Assembly: GCF_000230995.2 (NCBI RefSeq) | Contig: NC_019973.1 | Location: 4,354,001-4,418,000 of the forward strand | From: Mesorhizobium australicum WSM2073 | GTDB taxonomy: Bacteria; Pseudomonadota; Alphaproteobacteria; Rhizobiales; Rhizobiaceae | DNA: 64,000 nucleotides | Direction: 5' to 3' | Shown: one piece after another, positions 63,639-64,000 of the stretch | Layout: each line of letters opens with the position of its first letter | Numbering within the stretch: the stretch's first letter is position 1 | The notes under the pieces: generated by a model | Seen by the model: only the letters and a program-made list of their open reading frames with translations | Database searches by the model: none | Told to the model about the DNA's origin: nothing | Program-made: the position numbers and the translations under genes

Positions 63639-63909
63639 GGAAAAACTTAAACCGTAACATCATCGGCCCGGTCATAAGATCGGGCCGAAATGGCAAAGGG
63701 AACAAAAAGGGTACAACGCATAAGGATGTCTTTATGTGACATCCTCCGAAAACACCAAGGCCGACCCTCACGGGTCGGCCTTGAATACCGCGAATAAGCC
63801 GAAGCTGACGCGGGGCGAAGAGACCTGACGACCTCTCCTGTAGCAAGGTCACCATATGGGGAGTCGGGGCTTGGAGTCGAGGTAGCTGAGGCAACACGGG
63901 ACACAGAAA
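63639..63909. other. 271-base spacer with three stem-loops after nrdJ
   Basis: Three perfect hairpins follow each other: TCGGCCCG/CGGGCCGA (63663-63688), AGGATGTC/GACATCCT (63723-63745) and AAGGCCGACCC/GGGTCGGCCTT (63757-63782). No protein gene is convincing. The region could hold a small RNA or the nrdJ 3' end and the leader of the next gene. Confidence 0.45.
63757..63782 (+). terminator. stem-loop, candidate nrdJ terminator
   Basis: An 11-bp perfect stem with a 4-base loop. The plus strand lacks a T-run (CTTGAAT), so Rho-independent stopping is uncertain. Confidence 0.5.
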
Positions 63910-64000
63910 ATGTCTACATTTGGAACGTCAGCTTATCTGAAATTGATCTCCCTTAATCCGAAGCCGCAACGCACCGAATTGCGAAAAAGACTCTCTCCGA
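63910..64000 (+). CDS. partial CDS, cut by right edge
   Basis: An open frame from ATG 63910 runs 30 codons to the window end without a stop: MSTFGTSAYLKLISLNPKP, then QRTELRKRLSP. It reads like a real N-terminus, though no strong ribosome site is seen (GGGA about 8 bases upstream). Codon choice (TCT, ACA, TTT, GGA, TCA) is less GC-biased than in nrdJ. I do not recognise the family. Confidence 0.5.
   Translation, partial: MSTFGTSAYLKLISLNPKPQRTELRKRLSP

Overview
The window looks like chromosome from a Mesorhizobium-like alphaproteobacterium (Hyphomicrobiales, Phyllobacteriaceae or close). The reasons are high GC with G/C-ending codons, rhizobial families (DUF982, DUF2218, DUF2155, DUF3126, PAS_5, C93 peptidase), a B12-dependent ribonucleotide reductase, NDUFA12-type complex I protein, and alphaproteobacterial gene orders such as rne / amidase-mrcA-prfB and aroQ-accB-accC-aat. 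No phage, insertion sequence, CRISPR array or rRNA was found. There is one tRNA, Leu(UAA).

Layout. 1-5.7 kb: a cut-off membrane protein, nadK, a DEAD-box helicase, and several small envelope or secreted proteins (OmpA lipoprotein, GFA enzyme, two unknown exported proteins). 6.3-17.3 kb: the minus-strand amidase, mrcA and prfB genes (prfB read through a programmed +1 frameshift), divergent rne with a long leader, then glsA and a PLP aminotransferase on the minus strand. 17.4-22.8 kb (plus): a periplasmic M48 protease, a DsbA-like thiol oxidoreductase, then aroQ-accB-accC-aat. 22.8-31.1 kb: an NTF2/DUF2155/NDUFA12 minus-strand group, panB-panC, AIM24, gatB with a GNAT, a YjhX-type small toxin homologue, CBS and rhomboid proteins.

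31.5-34.6 kb: a signalling patch with a PAS protein, a double PilZ protein, a LapG-like cysteine peptidase whose ribosome site lies in a hairpin, and an ankyrin protein. 34.6-43.3 kb: mainly housekeeping and small conserved genes (gamma carbonic anhydrase, DUF3126, cysE, HD hydrolase, alpha/beta hydrolase, DUF192, double cold-shock protein, glyoxalase, DUF2218, DUF1697, ilvA). 43.7-49.2 kb: a tandem pair of paralogous DUF900 lipoprotein hydrolases, adenine deaminase, an orphan SecD-P1-head protein and an Omp25/31 barrel. 49.5-59.2 kb: tRNA-Leu, then a more variable stretch (DUF4239, Tat-exported beta carbonic anhydrase, PilZ variants, a J-domain/winged-helix protein, Nudix enzymes, an OYE-family reductase, cinA-like, Usp, gpt). 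59.8-63.6 kb: nrdJ, preceded by NrdR-box-like sites and a DnaA box. The last 90 bases open a new reading frame with different codon use.

No large novel system stands out. The least explained items are the tandem lipoprotein hydrolases, the orphan SecDF-head protein, the J-domain/winged-helix protein, the solitary YjhX homologue, and the PAS/PilZ/C93 cluster. All functions are read from sequence motifs and recalled family knowledge; no database search was run.
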